From Cotesia glomerata (taxonomy: Eukaryota; Arthropoda; Insecta; Hymenoptera; Braconidae), in contig NC_058159.1 of the NCBI RefSeq assembly GCF_020080835.1, positions 9,424,001-9,488,000 of the forward strand: 64,000 bases of DNA, written 5' to 3'. Of this stretch, positions 24,601-37,300 are shown piece by piece (within the stretch, counting starts at the first letter, position 1; each line of letters opens with the position of its first letter). The position numbers and the translations under genes were made by a program. Below the pieces are notes generated by a model, which saw only the letters and a program-made list of their open reading frames with translations, had not been told where the DNA came from and did no database searches.

Positions 24601-25377
24601 CCCGGAGGGCAAAAAAAAATTTTTTCTCAGTATATAAACTTTAAATTCTAGCAATTGAAAGTTAAATGCATTGGATTAGAATTAATTATTAAAATCACTC
24701 AAACTATTATTAATACTATTACTAAAATTGCTACTCGGTAGTAGTCAATTATTATTAGATATAATATATATTTACTTATAATCAACAGCATTATAAGAAA
24801 ACTGATAATCAAGTGAATCTTTGAATTCATCAATCTCATTTTTGTCTGTTTCCTTGACTGCATCCACATTGTTAGTGACATTTTTCATCTTAAAAACACC
24901 AACCACAATTGAATCTCCAACAGCGTCAACGGCGCCGAGATGTTGATTCGATTTGTCTTCATCGAATAAATACTCGTCACCGGCAGATTTACAATTTCGC
25001 AAGCAACAGCAGTCACGAGATACTCTCAGCTTCGAGGAAGCATTCCCCGTCTTATCTAACGTAGTTCTCGTTGCTGTCATTCCTGTCGTCGTTGGCGTTA
25101 TCATACCTTTACAACTTCCTTCATTATTCTGTGCATACAATATAAAGATGAATAATATAATTTAAATATATTATCTTCCATAATATAAATTTATCGTTAA
25201 ATGTATACGCATAAATTTTTTAAATAATTATAATTATACTTTTGTTGATAATGACTTTTGTGAAATTTTACTCCGCGAACAAACTTCTGATAGATTTGAA
25301 AATTTTCGTCTTGCCCGATGAAATGCTAATGCGGCGGCAGCTAATTGATGCGACGAAGATGGACAGATTTGCGACAT
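21630..25377 (-). CDS. Uncharacterised four-exon protein, 479 residues
   Basis: Exons on the minus strand: 25240-25377, 24776-25128, 22515-22657 and 21630-22435. Each junction is GT-AG and every phase agrees (total 1440 bases including the stop). The start at 25377 is the first Met of the open frame (MSQICPSSSHQLAAAALAFH). The N-terminal part is Ser/Ala-rich, then a Cys cluster (RDCCCLRNC) and a run of acidic segments. The C-terminal half is basic, rich in Arg, Lys, Gln and His, with CXXC-like pairs (FCKRCN). No signal peptide, membrane segment or domain was recognised. The stop of the second exon's read-through frame (AAG TAA) is avoided by the donor GTAAAT. Intron 2 (22658-24775) carries a foldback MITE split by a SINE. 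Confidence 0.6.
23608..24388. mobile_element. Foldback MITE split by a SINE
   Basis: The inner arms ATTTTTCTCACTGCAACTTT (about 24155) and AAAGTTACAGTGAGAAAAAT (about 24291) pair. The outer arms, around TAAGAAATTAATTTGTTAAA (about 23630) and its complement near 24350, pair as well. The SINE at 23687-24138 interrupts the left arm; without it the MITE is about 330 bp and nearly one large hairpin. Confidence 0.7.
23687..24138 (+). mobile_element. tRNA-derived SINE, copy 2
   Basis: Head with A box TAGCCTAATCGG and B box GGTTCGATTCC, body containing GGGTTTTCTGTGGTTTTCCC, and a tail matching copy 1 at 1652-2113 almost base for base. The direct repeat TTAGCTGAACA on both sides is the target duplication. 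Confidence 0.88.
24398..24620. repeat. Double-hairpin repeat, copy 2
   Basis: Hairpin 1 pairs CTCAGATCACATGT with ACATGTGATCTGAG around the loop phrase TTGGCCGAGGCGAAGCCGAG. Flanking GAAGTAAAGTAAGAAA pairs with TTTCTTATTTACTTC. Hairpin 2 pairs CGGAAAGCGGCAACTT with AAGTTGCCGCTTTCCG. Copies at 4256 and 56605 share the parts. Confidence 0.75.
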
Positions 25378-26402
25378 AATGTTGTATAATCAAAAAATAA
25401 TTCACTCACAAGATAGTTCGTGTCACATTACCAAGCTATTATTTTATTTTTTTTTTTTATTACCGTAATTGAGGTTAAAATGTTTTATTAATGATTTAAC
25501 AAAGTAACAAAGTCACAAATGACATATGCCAACTACAAAATCAATTGAACAAATTATTGTCATCTTTGTTTTACATAAAATTATTAAAAATTGTCAAATT
25601 CATTCCATATCAAATAATACTGCAGATTGTCAAATCAAATCAAATATTAAATTTATAATTCTGTAAAATAAAAAAATAAGGACTTTATAAATAAGGTGAA
25701 AAAAAAAAATTTTTAATCGTTTTAACTGGGATTTGACCATGAATCCTTCTACTTTTTCGAAAAAAATTTGGCCAGTTCTGTTGGAGCCTCACTGTTCATC
25801 TTACGACAAACGATCTTTTCAGTATATAATGCGACGTGGCGCTTCGTGATGAAAACTGGAAAAATTACAGTTTCAGATTGTAATTATTACAGATTTTATA
25901 AGAATTACATTGTATAGTGTAATATTTACATTGATAGCTCTGAAAACTAAATTAAAAAATTGAATTTCGAAAAATGTTATTTCAAATTGTAATTTTTCTA
26001 GTTTTGATTACGACGGAACAGATTTTACATTTTATACTGTAATTATTCCTGTTTTATTTTTTCCGTGTTGGATTTAAATTTTTACAAGTATGAAAATTTG
26101 GGTACATAGACAAGTCGCTTGAAACTGAAAATAAAAAAATTTCGTAAGCCAAAAGGGCGCACTATCATCGTCAATGATTCGTAACGGTTGATAATGATGT
26201 AGGTGGAAAAGAAAAGTCTAGATTTGAACACTTCTCATAAAAAATTTCACTGAATGGTATACTTATAAATTGATAATTTTAAACTACAGTAACTCAAAAA
26301 TTTAAAAAAATCAAAACAATTAAAAAAAAATCTAGAAAACAGTTGACCCTAAAGCCATCCCTGGAACTAAGGAGACTATACACATTGGAACTTTACCCCT
26401 GA
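25378..26402. other. Intergenic, probable promoter side of the 479-residue gene
   Basis: AT-rich. A loose inverted repeat between about 25850 and 26070 (AAAACTGGAAAAATTACAG against CTGTAATTATTCCTGTTTT) may be a decayed MITE. No gene seen. Confidence 0.45.
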
Positions 26403-27339
26403 AACTTCCCACTATGTACAAGTTCAAAACGCTCGGTAACCTGTTTATTCCAAAATTTAGAGCTCTTTAAGCCCAAAAACAAAACTTGGATAATTCTTCG
26501 AGTTTATCGAGCTCGAAAATTTAGTGCTTAATTGTCAATACATACTTTTTTGAAGATTCTAAATTGTGATATCTTCCGATCGAATCAATTGTTTTTTATG
26601 AGACTTGCAGCATTCGACGCAGTTTTTCAAGCACACAAAAAATTATTTGTTACCTATCAAACAATTCAACGCATTATTTTTATGTAAAAAAAAAATTTTT
26701 TGGAATTTTTTAATGTTTAATATCTGTTGAACGATTCTACCGATTCTGATGCAGTGTACGGCAATCGACGCAGTGTTTCAAGCACAAAAAGATTATCTCT
26801 TACTTAGTGATCCAAAAAGAAATTTCAAAGTTCTATAAAAAAAAAAAAAATCATTTTTTTCCGAATTTTTCGACAACGATTTCTCTTAAACGGATGAACT
26901 AATTTCGATTTGATTCGCGACAGTCAATATCAGGAACCAAAGTTTTTTGAAGTTAAGAGCTAATTAATTTTTAGAATCGATCGATACACTCGTTTAAAAG
27001 TAATTCCAAGAAATCATTTTTTTTTTTTCAAATTGGGTTTTTTAAGATTTCTCAAAATCTACTAAACCGAATTGATTCAAACTTACAGAAAATTTTATGG
27101 TAATGAAACTCTTTCAAGCACCGCCAACGCCGTTTCGATCGGTCGAGCCGTTCAAGAGTTATAAGGAGTTTACAAACACACACACATTCAAAAGGACACC
27201 CTCGCAAAAATATTCAGAATAGCTTTTTACGACCTTAAAACGCGGATATATGGTGATGAGAACTCGATTTTCGAAAACCGGGGTAAAACCAATAACTTCC
27301 CAATTTTTTGAAAATTATTGATTTTCATAGCGAAAAGTT
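26403..27339 (-). mobile_element. CTTCCCGCTAA repeat family, copy 2 (degenerate)
   Basis: Opposite orientation to copy 1. It keeps the phrases GGGGTAAAACCAATAACTTCCC and the short AC tract near 27175, but both ends have drifted (AACTTCCCACTA and TAGCGAAAAGTT). It lies head to tail with copy 3. Confidence 0.65.
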
Positions 27340-27553
27340 AAAAATTCCTATATTCAGTTAAAACTCAAGAAATACCTTAAATTACTTTATAATATAAGAG
27401 TAAAGAAATGAAAATAAATTTAATTCTTTTAAAAAATAAAAAGAAAAAATCTAAGCTCCTTAAATACTTTAGTTGTAAAAAATTACACTTTAAAATATCA
27501 ATTATACTATTAAAAAAATCTGGAAAACGGTTGACCCTAAAGGCCATCCCTGC

Positions 27554-28344
27554 AACTTCCCGCTAATTCCATAAATAAGCTCTTAAAATTGCACTTATGA
27601 CGTTTTTGAGCTCTTAGAGCTCAAAAATATAATTTATATGTTATTTTGAGCTCTCTAAGCTCCTAGAGTAAGCTGTTCTAAGCTTTTGAGCTCTTCGAGC
27701 TCAAAAGTCTGATAGAAGTTTAATAAAACAGTATTTTTTAAATTTTTAAACTGCAATAATTTCTGAATGAATGAATGAATCGATTTTCACGTGGTTGGGA
27801 GTAATCCATGCATATTTTCAGAATCTATGATATAATTCTGAACACAATCTGATCGAACCGAAAATCTTAGAGAAATTTGAAAAATTCACTTTTTCCGAAT
27901 TTTTTCGACAACGATAACTCACGAACCAATGAACTGGTTTTCACGTTCTTGGAGGTGATCGACGTGATTTTTTGGACTCTAAAAATTATTTTATTTCGTC
28001 AAAAATGATCCAAAAAGAAATGTCGAAGTTATGTGAAAAAAACACTTCTTTCGAAATTTTTCGTTTTCGATAACTCTCGAACGAATCAACCGATTTTGAC
28101 GGGACTGATGGCAATCGACGTGGTTTTTAAAACTTAAGAGCTGAATAGTTTTTGGAATTGATCGGTGAAGCCATTTAGAAGTTATTCCAAAAAAACGTTT
28201 TTGTGAAAATTTTATTTTTGAGATTTCTCAAAATCTAGCGAATCGAATCGATTCAAATTTACACGAAATTTAATGGCAATGATACTCTTTAGATCGCCAC
28301 CTATTTAGATCCGATCGGCTGAGCCGTTCAAAAGTTATAAGAGG

Positions 28345-28376
<32 letters not shown>

Positions 28377-28525
28377 GCCGCACGAACACCATCGTGGGAA
28401 TAGTCAGGGAAGCTTCCTGTGACCTTAAAACGTCGAGATCTGATGAAAACTCAATTTTCGCAAAACGGGGTAAAACCAATAACTTCCCGATTTTTTAAAA
28501 TTTTCAATTTTCTTAGCGGGAAGTT
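27554..28525 (-). mobile_element. CTTCCCGCTAA repeat family, copy 3
   Basis: Begins AACTTCCCGCTAATTCC and ends CTTAGCGGGAAGTT. It contains the (AC)n tract at about 28350-28375, in the place where copy 1 has the TG tract carrying the LINE, and so serves as the uninterrupted reference for that insertion. Confidence 0.75.
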
Positions 28526-28749
28526 AAAAATTATTTTAACATTATTATTATGAGTTTTACTTGTATACCGTTTTCTGGTTTTTACAAGGCTAATTGTCTC
28601 AGCTTCTCCGCATATAGTCTTTTTCAACTCTTTATTATCAACATATGCTCCGCTCTATATTATCAACACAATCTTTCAACTCTTTTATTATCAACATGTT
28701 CTCCGCTTTTTATAATCAACATATCATTTCGCACATAATTCTATTCTCA

Positions 28750-29007
28750 ATGCGGCTGTGGACCGACTTGTGCTTTCTGTACTGTATTTACCCTATTCCT
28801 CACCCCTTTCTATCGGTTGTTAGAATAGTGGCGATGGGGAAACCACAGAGAAAACCCATGCCAATACAGTCGGCTACCGGAGCGATCTCCGACGGTTGGT
28901 GTTGGAACTATTCGAGCAACCGTCGGGGCTCGAACCCTCGCCTCACGACATGATGCACGAACGAACTAACGGGATAATGACTTAGTCCGCTCGGCTATCA
29001 TGTCGCT
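28750..29007 (-). mobile_element. tRNA-derived SINE, third family
   Basis: On the minus strand, from 29007: A box TAGCCGAGCGGACTAAG and B box GGGTTCGAGCCCC, then a body that contains GGGTTTTCTCTGTGGTTTCC. The last phrase is shared with the body of the SINEs at 1652 and 23687, so these families have a common core under different heads. The 3' limit near 28750 is approximate. Confidence 0.7.
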
Positions 29008-29160
29008 TATAATTATTTTAACATTAAAAACTATAAAAATTCAAATGTGTAGTGGAAAAAAGATTAAAATTAAAGAAAGGTTCATGTACCATCCTTATTT
29101 TTATGGAAATTTAATTATAAACATAAATGAAAAAATATTTAAAAACCTAACTTTCAGACA

Positions 29161-30352
29161 TCTATACTAACAAATGGAGAGCCAGTTTTTTTGTCCAGTT
29201 ATACTGCGAAAACTAATGAACCGATCGGAATAATACTTATACCATAAGATGCAGCGTGTGGTTCCATGCGTTTTCATCCTCGGACAAAATATCCCCGACA
29301 AAATATCCTCGACAGAATATCCCCGGACAAAATATCCTCGAGACAAAATATCCTCGTGACAAAATATCCTCGCGACAAAATATCCCCGTGACACAATATC
29401 CCCGACAAAATATCCCTAATAAAATACGAATTATCGGGAACTAACATATGATTTAATGTTGGGGATATTGTCATTCAATATTCAGTTGGTTAAGGATCCA
29501 GTATATAATCCAAATATAATCCCCTTAAGATATTCAGTCACGTATATAATCCCCTTGATTTAAATTTTGAAACAACATATAATAATGATTTTTGTGTGTA
29601 TTAATTCGATAATAAACTAACACAAACGCGGGTAATCGTGTTGCGCTCTTTTAACATGATTTTTGTGTGTATTTATTCGATAATAAACTAACACAAACGC
29701 GAATAATCGTGTCGGAGATATTTTTTATTGGGATATTTTGTCCGGGGATATTTTATTGGGGATATTTTGGCACGAGGATATTTTGTCACGAGGATATTTT
29801 GTCTCGAGGATATTTTGTCCGGGGATATTTTGTCGGGGATATTTTGTCCGAGGATGAAAACGCCTGATACCGCAGCGTGTTTCGGAGAAGGTTTTAATAT
29901 ATGATATGTTGGTGATTACTTATCCGGAACACATATTTTTTTGACTTATAAGTAATGAATTTTTATTGAAACTAAATTTATGCTATTCGATTGTCATTTG
30001 TTCAAAATAAATTTTTTAGTTCTATTGGTTATGTTTATATACTAGGCAGATTTCTTCACTTATGAGACTTGCAATTTCTTTAACTGAAACTTTCAATGCT
30101 CATTACAAATTTTTTTTTTTCATATCAATTATTATTTATTTTTGTAAGAAAGACACGGGAATGTTATAATGATTGCACATTGAAAGTTACAATGAATATT
30201 AGCTAGAATAATTACACGGATAAAAGGTGCATGCCAATTCGACAGAATTTGGAATCTGTGCAAGTCAAAATAATACTCTAATTAAATTTCAAGTCTAGAT
30301 CTAAATATGCAATTCTATAAAGCGCCCAGCGGAGCGGGCGAGTAACAGCTAG
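29161..30352 (+). mobile_element. Helitron B (non-autonomous)
   Basis: Starts TCTATACTAAC after an A and ends AACAGCTAG before a T, with the GC hairpin CGCCCAGCGGAGCGGGCG just upstream. Its two arms match Helitron A. It is interrupted by the foldback element at 29260-29871. No Rep/helicase coding. Confidence 0.88.
29260..29871. mobile_element. Foldback element built of GGATATTTTGTC units, 9-bp target duplication
   Basis: Both arms are tandem arrays of a 16-18 base unit around GGATATTTTGTC, eight or so units per arm, in opposite orientations (29277-29430 and 29719-29855). The tips are GGTTCCATGCGTTTTCATCC and the complement of its variant. The flanks repeat GCAGCGTGT (29251-29259 and 29872-29880). 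A 9-bp duplication with long arms suggests Mutator-like (MULE) mobilisation. The centre holds a ~57-base direct repeat (about 29585 and 29657, with AACTAACACAAACGCG). Confidence 0.85.
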
Positions 30353-30661
30353 TCGGTAATAAACGACAAAAAAATTATTCGATTCGTGAAACTACGGAGA
30401 TGTGCGACTGTAGGAAACAATAACTGTAGGAAACAATTACGTGTTTCTGCAGAAACATCTTTCATTATAGACAAGAAATTTAAGAAATCTCTCAATTTAG
30501 ACATCTTTCAATTAAGAAGTCTATCGATTTGGAAATTTCTCAATTTAAAGATTTCTCAATTAAAATACATTGTTTTCAATCCTGAAAAAATTACTCACGC
30601 TAAAAAATTATCGAGAGTAACTCGAAAAAGTCCGCCGATTTCTAGAATAACCGATGGTTAA

Positions 30662-30769
30662 CTCTTCAGTACCCTCGCTATAAGAATTTTTCTCACGCAA
30701 CAACATTCAACTTATAGGATGTCGCTGCAGTGCAAGTGAGACACTAAAAAGAACGTGGGTACTGAAGGG
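30662..30769. mobile_element. TTAA-flanked MITE (piggyBac-type)
   Basis: Ends CTCTTCAGTACCC and GGGTACTGAAGGG, each flanked by TTAA (30658-30661 and 30770-30773). A TTAA target duplication is the hallmark of the piggyBac superfamily. About 108 bp. Confidence 0.75.
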
Positions 30770-30773
30770 TTAA

Positions 30774-33700
30774 GCTACCTATTAAAAAATTTATGAAATT
30801 TCAAGTTTTCATCATCTCTCCTTAGACATTAGCGGGTTTTTCCAAATTAGCGTTTTTGTAGTAATTTTTTGTAGTGTCTAATTTTGCATTAATCCAATTA
30901 GCATCTTTCCTCTACAGTTAATTTTTATACCCTCAGTATTATTTTGATTTAGCTTTACTTGTACAATTTTCAGTCAACGTTTTGTAAAAAAACAAATTTT
31001 TTATCCAGTCGATTCTCGTTATGAGTCCTATTAGTGTCTCTCTCATATTAACGCGAGTCTGGTCAAAAAAAAAAAAAGAAAACAAATAGGTCTCATAACT
31101 AGACTCGACCGTACGCCCTTTCAGCACAAAACCCTATCTAACAACTGTAATACGCCCTTTGGCATTTATGATGCGATGTATCCTTCGTTATGGATTATTT
31201 TAAGCGATTTTAAAAATTAAAAGTTAGATAATTCATAGACATCTAAAAAACTTGAATAATAATTGATTTATTATAGCACTAGAATTTATTTACTCATAAC
31301 TCATAGTTTACCAACATGTACACAATCGATCTCATTAGAACTTAGGAATAGCCAGCCTCTTAGCTCCACCAATTAAACTCAACTCGAAGGTTTTACGCCG
31401 AATGAAAACGAGCTAGAGAAATTTTAATGATGTTTGCTAGTTTGAAATCAGTCTAAAATGATTGGCAAGGTTCGAACTAACCAGAGAGAGTAATGCGTTT
31501 TAACGGTACAGTGACTTGCAGTGATAATCTGATGATTGAGCGAATGTGATCATACCATTATTCTTATTTCTTTTTTAGTGGGTTATTCATTAACAATCAT
31601 TAGTACTAGTATTGCATAATGAAATATTACGAACCTCTGAAGCAAAAAAAGAGTACAAATTTAATTTATTTTGCCATATATTGGTACACTTTAGAAAAAA
31701 TTTTTTTTTAATTTAATGAATAATTAAAATATGTATTTCTCATGTATAGTAAAAGTATATTAAATATTATATTTCGATAATAATTTACTATAAAATTTTT
31801 TTTTATAGTTTAAAAGACCAACAAAATGGCCTTCAGTGATATTATAGCTGATCAAAAATCCAGGAATATCATACACTTTACTAGAGTAAGGTAAAATTTA
31901 GTAGATACTCACGTTACGTCCATTGGGATTTTTATTTTAACAAAGGATGTTCATTTACGTCGGTCTAAATGTCAATGAAATTCAAAAAGATTGGAATACA
32001 TATGATACAATCTAAGTTGTGGTAATAATAATAAAAATTATTATATATCCAATATACCATATACATTTATAACATTGTGACCTAAATATGATGTTTCTAA
32101 TGGAAAGATCAAAATATGTCAACCATAATATTAATAAAAAAAAATTATTTTATGAAATAAAATATTGGATTTTTAAAAATAACTCATCTTTGAAAAAAAA
32201 TATTAAAAATCGGAAATCGAAGAGGTATTGCAGCGGAAACAGTACATTATTGAATTCTTCCTAAAAAATTTTTTATTAAATTAGTAAGTGTTTTTATACC
32301 AAGCAATTCATACATACATTTTTTCAATAATTCCTCTTGAATTCTTTGTAACTTTATTATTTTATTGCATTTTATTCGATAATTATAGTGAGTAATGAGT
32401 ATTGATTTAAATATTTTTTTAAAAAATAGAATTGATCTGCAAAAAACATTCTTGCTGCTGTCAAAGTTAAAAAACAAAATGAAAAGTATCCAATTTAGTC
32501 ATCAAGTTATTATATTAATTATTATTGAAATTATTCAAGTACATTTTCTTCTTTTAAAGTATTAACGAAAAATTTTAACTTTTACCATAAATAAATATAA
32601 AATTAAACATTTAAAAAAACGGTAACAATTAGACTTAATTATTTGTCCAAAATCAGATAATTTCGGTCTACTTAAAATAATTAAATTGCTGACACTAAAA
32701 TTTAAACATCTTCAATATTTAAGATTAGTAATTACAACATTATTTAAAAATTAACATGATTATTGATTTAAAATATCAAATATATTAAGTATAGTTTAAT
32801 TATTTAAATAAGTATTCTAAGCCCTTCAGCTTTGTTACCCTACTATATTTCAAATGTTTAAATTTGTTTTTGTTAATAGTAATAATTACTATTTTTAATT
32901 TTACTTAAAGTTAAGCTTAAAAAGTTTTTTGCGATCTACTTTAAATCTGCAGATTTATTACAATCAATCACATGTCGATACATATTACATTTGTATGAAT
33001 AAAGGTGTAACTTGCCGTGAAATATCACATAGCGTGACTGAATTATAAATTAATCAATATCAAATCTCAAGATACTCTAATGAACATCATCAAAACACTT
33101 TAAATCATATTTAAAAATGAACCAAATTATTTTTAAATAAAATAATCAATTAATTAAATCTAAATTAAAAATTAATGTCAGAAATAATACTAGTGTAATA
33201 ATTACTGCGAATAGATTTCAATAAATGAAATCCCGTAAGCTATGCGTTAATTAGCATTGAAATAGCTGCAGCTATGAGATATAATTTATATCAAAGACGT
33301 ACTCTGATGACAGAGGACAGTAGCTTGACCAACACAGTCAGTTGGTTGGTAACAACGCAGAAACAATTCATGCACTGGAAATCCGGTCAAGCGATTGGAC
33401 CCATGGAGGTAAGCAATTCTCAGCTATATTCGTGAACAATCCCTCAAATCCTATTATACGCCAATATGAATGGGATTCAAGATCGGATCGTCGCGTTAAT
33501 TACAACCGCATTGATTGTATTTCGGGATAAGCGTGCTTAAACTGATATCGATGTCGACATTTAAATCCGGGTATGTTTGTTCATCTAATTGACACGAATT
33601 ACTTCAACTATCGACATCCGATCGCTAATGTTTCAACACTCTTACTAATCATCCGATTTGATGACTTTATTTTTAATTGCATTTTTATTTTCTTATGAGC

Positions 33701-34340
33701 GTGAATTTGAAAAAATAGAAATAAAACTACCTTAAACTACCGCAATTAATTATTCAATAATTAATTACAACATGATTGATTTCGAGTTGTTGAAAAGTAA
33801 TTTCAAGCACCGTATGTAAGTATTCAATTCATAATCAAAACATGAAGCCTTCTATAAATTATGAGGGGCATAATAATTCGAGGAAATTAATACAGAAAAC
33901 ATATTAATGTAATAAAAAAAAGTAAACTCATATTATATTGTCAAATGAATTGAATTTATTGATAAGTTTTCTGCATCGATTTTCGTTTAATAAAATGATT
34001 TTTTTTTTTATAAATAGAAACAACTTTATTTTAACTGTACACAATAAATTTAAATTGATTATAATATATATTACATATTGAAATGATCAATGTATTTGGA
34101 CGCGCTTTAGTCGATGCATTTCGTTGATAAAAATGAAATTTACAATTGAATTTTTCCTTTTTATTACCTGAGCTACATTGAATTTGAATGTAAACAATGT
34201 AACATTAAGGCTTGTTAATTCTCTAAGACAATTAATGAAATTTACCGAGACAAGTATTTTATAAAGATGATCAGGTTAGTTAAGCAAAGATTACTGGAAT
34301 AAATTAGATCTTTGTCTAGTCAGCGAATATGAGGATTCAA
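30774..34340. other. Long gene-free AT-rich stretch
   Basis: No exon with coding character was recognised. A locally GC-richer patch at about 33300-33540 ending in a GGAGGTAAGC donor-like string could be a non-coding first exon of a plus-strand transcript, but nothing downstream supports it. Confidence 0.45.
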
Positions 34341-37300
34341 CTAATTCATCCATGGAGGACAAGCCGCCGGGGGTTGATGCCCTTGTGAGGCTAGTTGGTA
34401 TTGAGGTCGCTGATGATGATGAGATGAGGGTGGTGGTGGTGGCGGTAATGGTGGTGGTGGTGGTGCATTGCAGACAGACTGCGTTAATGGTAATGAATTG
34501 TATGGTGGCTTAGTCGAGTAAGGAGGCAACTGATTATGCTCGACATTCATGTGATGCTCCAGAGTTGCTCCTTGGACGGGAGATCTAGTTCGATCGACAT
34601 CTTGTTGTTGCTGTTGTTGATTTTGGCCTCCAGAAATAGCACGGTATTACTATTATTACCGTCTTGTTCGCATAACTAAGTTCTCATTCATTATCGTCTT
34701 ACCTCTCGGCCTAATTTGAGGTGGTGGCATATTTGTTGGCAATGGTGGTACAGGGTACAACATATGCTGTTCTCCCTCACGAGGAGCCGATGGTGGTGGT
34801 GGCGGTGGTGGTGGAGGTCTAGACCAAGGGACACGAACATGGTGAGACTGCCACGGCGCTGCGGGCAGTGGAATTGGCTGTCCTGAGCCACAATCACCAG
34901 CATAAGTTTGATCATTCTCTGAATTTAATTTTAATTGATTATTAAAATATATTTTTAAATAATAAAGTATAACCCAAGCGGCACAAATTTTTTTTTTGTT
35001 AATGTTTTGTTAAATTTAAGTTGATAATTATTAATTTTTGACTTCTTGTTGAGTAAAATCTACCAAAAAGTCGACATTTTTTTTTGAGACGCTTGGAAAA
35101 TTATTCATACGAATTAAAATTATTAATTTTAAAGAAGGACATTCAACTCCTATTAAAATAATTACCTAAATTTGATCCTGGTTGATCCAAATGCTGTTTA
35201 TCACCTGTGTACACAATATTTAAGTTATTAACGCCATATCAAATTTTTATTTAGGGTCGATATTAATTTTACAATATTAATAATAAAAATAAAATAAATA
35301 AAGCTACATTTAAAAATATCTGCAACTCTTCTTTTCATAGAGAGCAAAGAACAATAGGACTGAAAAAAATTAAGTAATAAAATTAAAGCACAAAAGAATG
35401 ATTTCTGGATACCATCTCATTGAGGCTTCTGGAATCGTAAATTCTAAAAAAAAAAAAAAAAATTATTCATAATTCATTATTAATGCACATAAAGAAAATA
35501 ATCATTTGAAAAATAAACGATTATTTATTTCCGGTGAGTGAAAAAAGGATCTGAAAAAAATAAAATGTACAAAATAATACATTTTCAAGGACTCCCATCA
35601 TTGGTGATTATCAAACAAGCTATAATTGCACACATAATTTGAGAAACAAAAATTTAATTTTATATTACAACTACAGCCTAAGAGTTCAAGGAAACAACAC
35701 GAAATACTCGTCGAAAAATAGCAGCTTTGGTATACATATTGTTAATAAAATATAATTATAATTGAATGTTTAGGGAGTCGACCAACGGTGCTATTTGTAA
35801 AACTAGTGACTAAAATGACGAGTTATTTGGCATTTTCCGATTCGAATACTCTTAGCTACAGACCTGGATGGATTAGAAGCTGATTTCCATCTTCATGGTG
35901 ATGGGCAATACCTCCTATCGATTGAACGTGCATCGATTGCTGCTGTCTGCTTAAACAATTTCAAAATAATTAATCAAACGATGTACAACAGACTAATTCA
36001 AATTAGTCTGTTGATTAGATCCTTGGATATTTCTGAAATAATAAGTTTTATTTCAATAGGTCCAATGTGTTTATCTATAACGGTTACCGCAAAATTTTAT
36101 TAGTTAAACTGATATAAATTATGCATTCAATTTATTCAATTAGTTTTGTATTTTGACGACTAAGCCTATTGATATAAGTCTTATTGTTAATTAATATTGA
36201 AAATTTCTATCGATAAATTTTATATATTTATAATAAGTTTTTTTAAGCTAATATTCTTAAATATATCGGCCGCTATTTTCGAGTAATTATTTATTATTGG
36301 TATTTATTTTTTTTATGGTTTGCATTTAGTCGTAGACTTGATAAATTAAGTTCATTTATTTTTTTTTGAGAGTATTTATAACGAATTGACCCTTACCCAA
36401 CTCTAAAAGTAATCATAATCATAAAAGTAATCACTTAGCAATGTTAACTTGATAAGTTTAAATTATAATTTTCAATATTATTTGCAGGGTAAAAGTCAAT
36501 AGAATATTATTAAAAATATGATAAAGTATTTTACAAATAATTTAACGCATATAAAATAATTGAATTTTACCACTTATCAAACATGTGTCACTCTGCAATA
36601 AATAATAAACGTTATGTAAGTATAAATTGAATAAGCTTGTAATTAAAAAAAAATATTAGTTAATCCAATATCCAAGGAAAAAAATATTAATAATAAATAA
36701 AATTTATTAATAATATATGTATCTGTAAATAAAACTTAAATTTGCAATAGCCTGCTTCTGGATTTATCTGCACTATATCTTCTGTGCACTGTATTTCTAA
36801 AGATGAAAATTTTATTTTTATTTTCATATTAAATATAAAATAAATTATTAAATAATAATTGTAAAAATTTTCATACCATCGTATTTCATTTTTTTCTAAT
36901 ACCGTAACCTTTCCTATATAATAAAACTCATTCATTCATTCATAAATTGAATTAACATTTTATGAATGCAAACATAAGATTATTAAATTATTTAGAATTT
37001 AACTCACCCATTTCCGTGACGTTGAACCGGTGGTGGACCACACTGGTAAGGAACTGCTTCCTAAATTAAATTACTTTGTAAATTAAATCGTTTTTAAAGA
37101 TAAATTATCAATTTCATTTAATACAAAATAATATACCTGAAGTCCCTCAACGTCAGTAAATCTCCTCTTCACCCCATGACCTTTATGATGCTCTGGTGAG
37201 TCCGGTTTATGCATTTCAAAGGGTTGCGGAGGTGGTTGAATAGTATAGTGCACTTGCGTGGGTATATGTCCATTTTGACATTGCAATTGGTGAGTATGAT

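Noticed and set aside
29277..29855. Regularly repeated GGATATTTTGTC units look like a CRISPR array
   Set aside because: Spacers of 2-6 bases, two arms in opposite orientation, a target duplication and a eukaryotic setting; it is a foldback transposon. The reading frames across it merely translate the repeat.
33342..33530. 62-codon frame on the plus strand
   Set aside because: No similarity, no following exon and no codon bias distinguishable from background.
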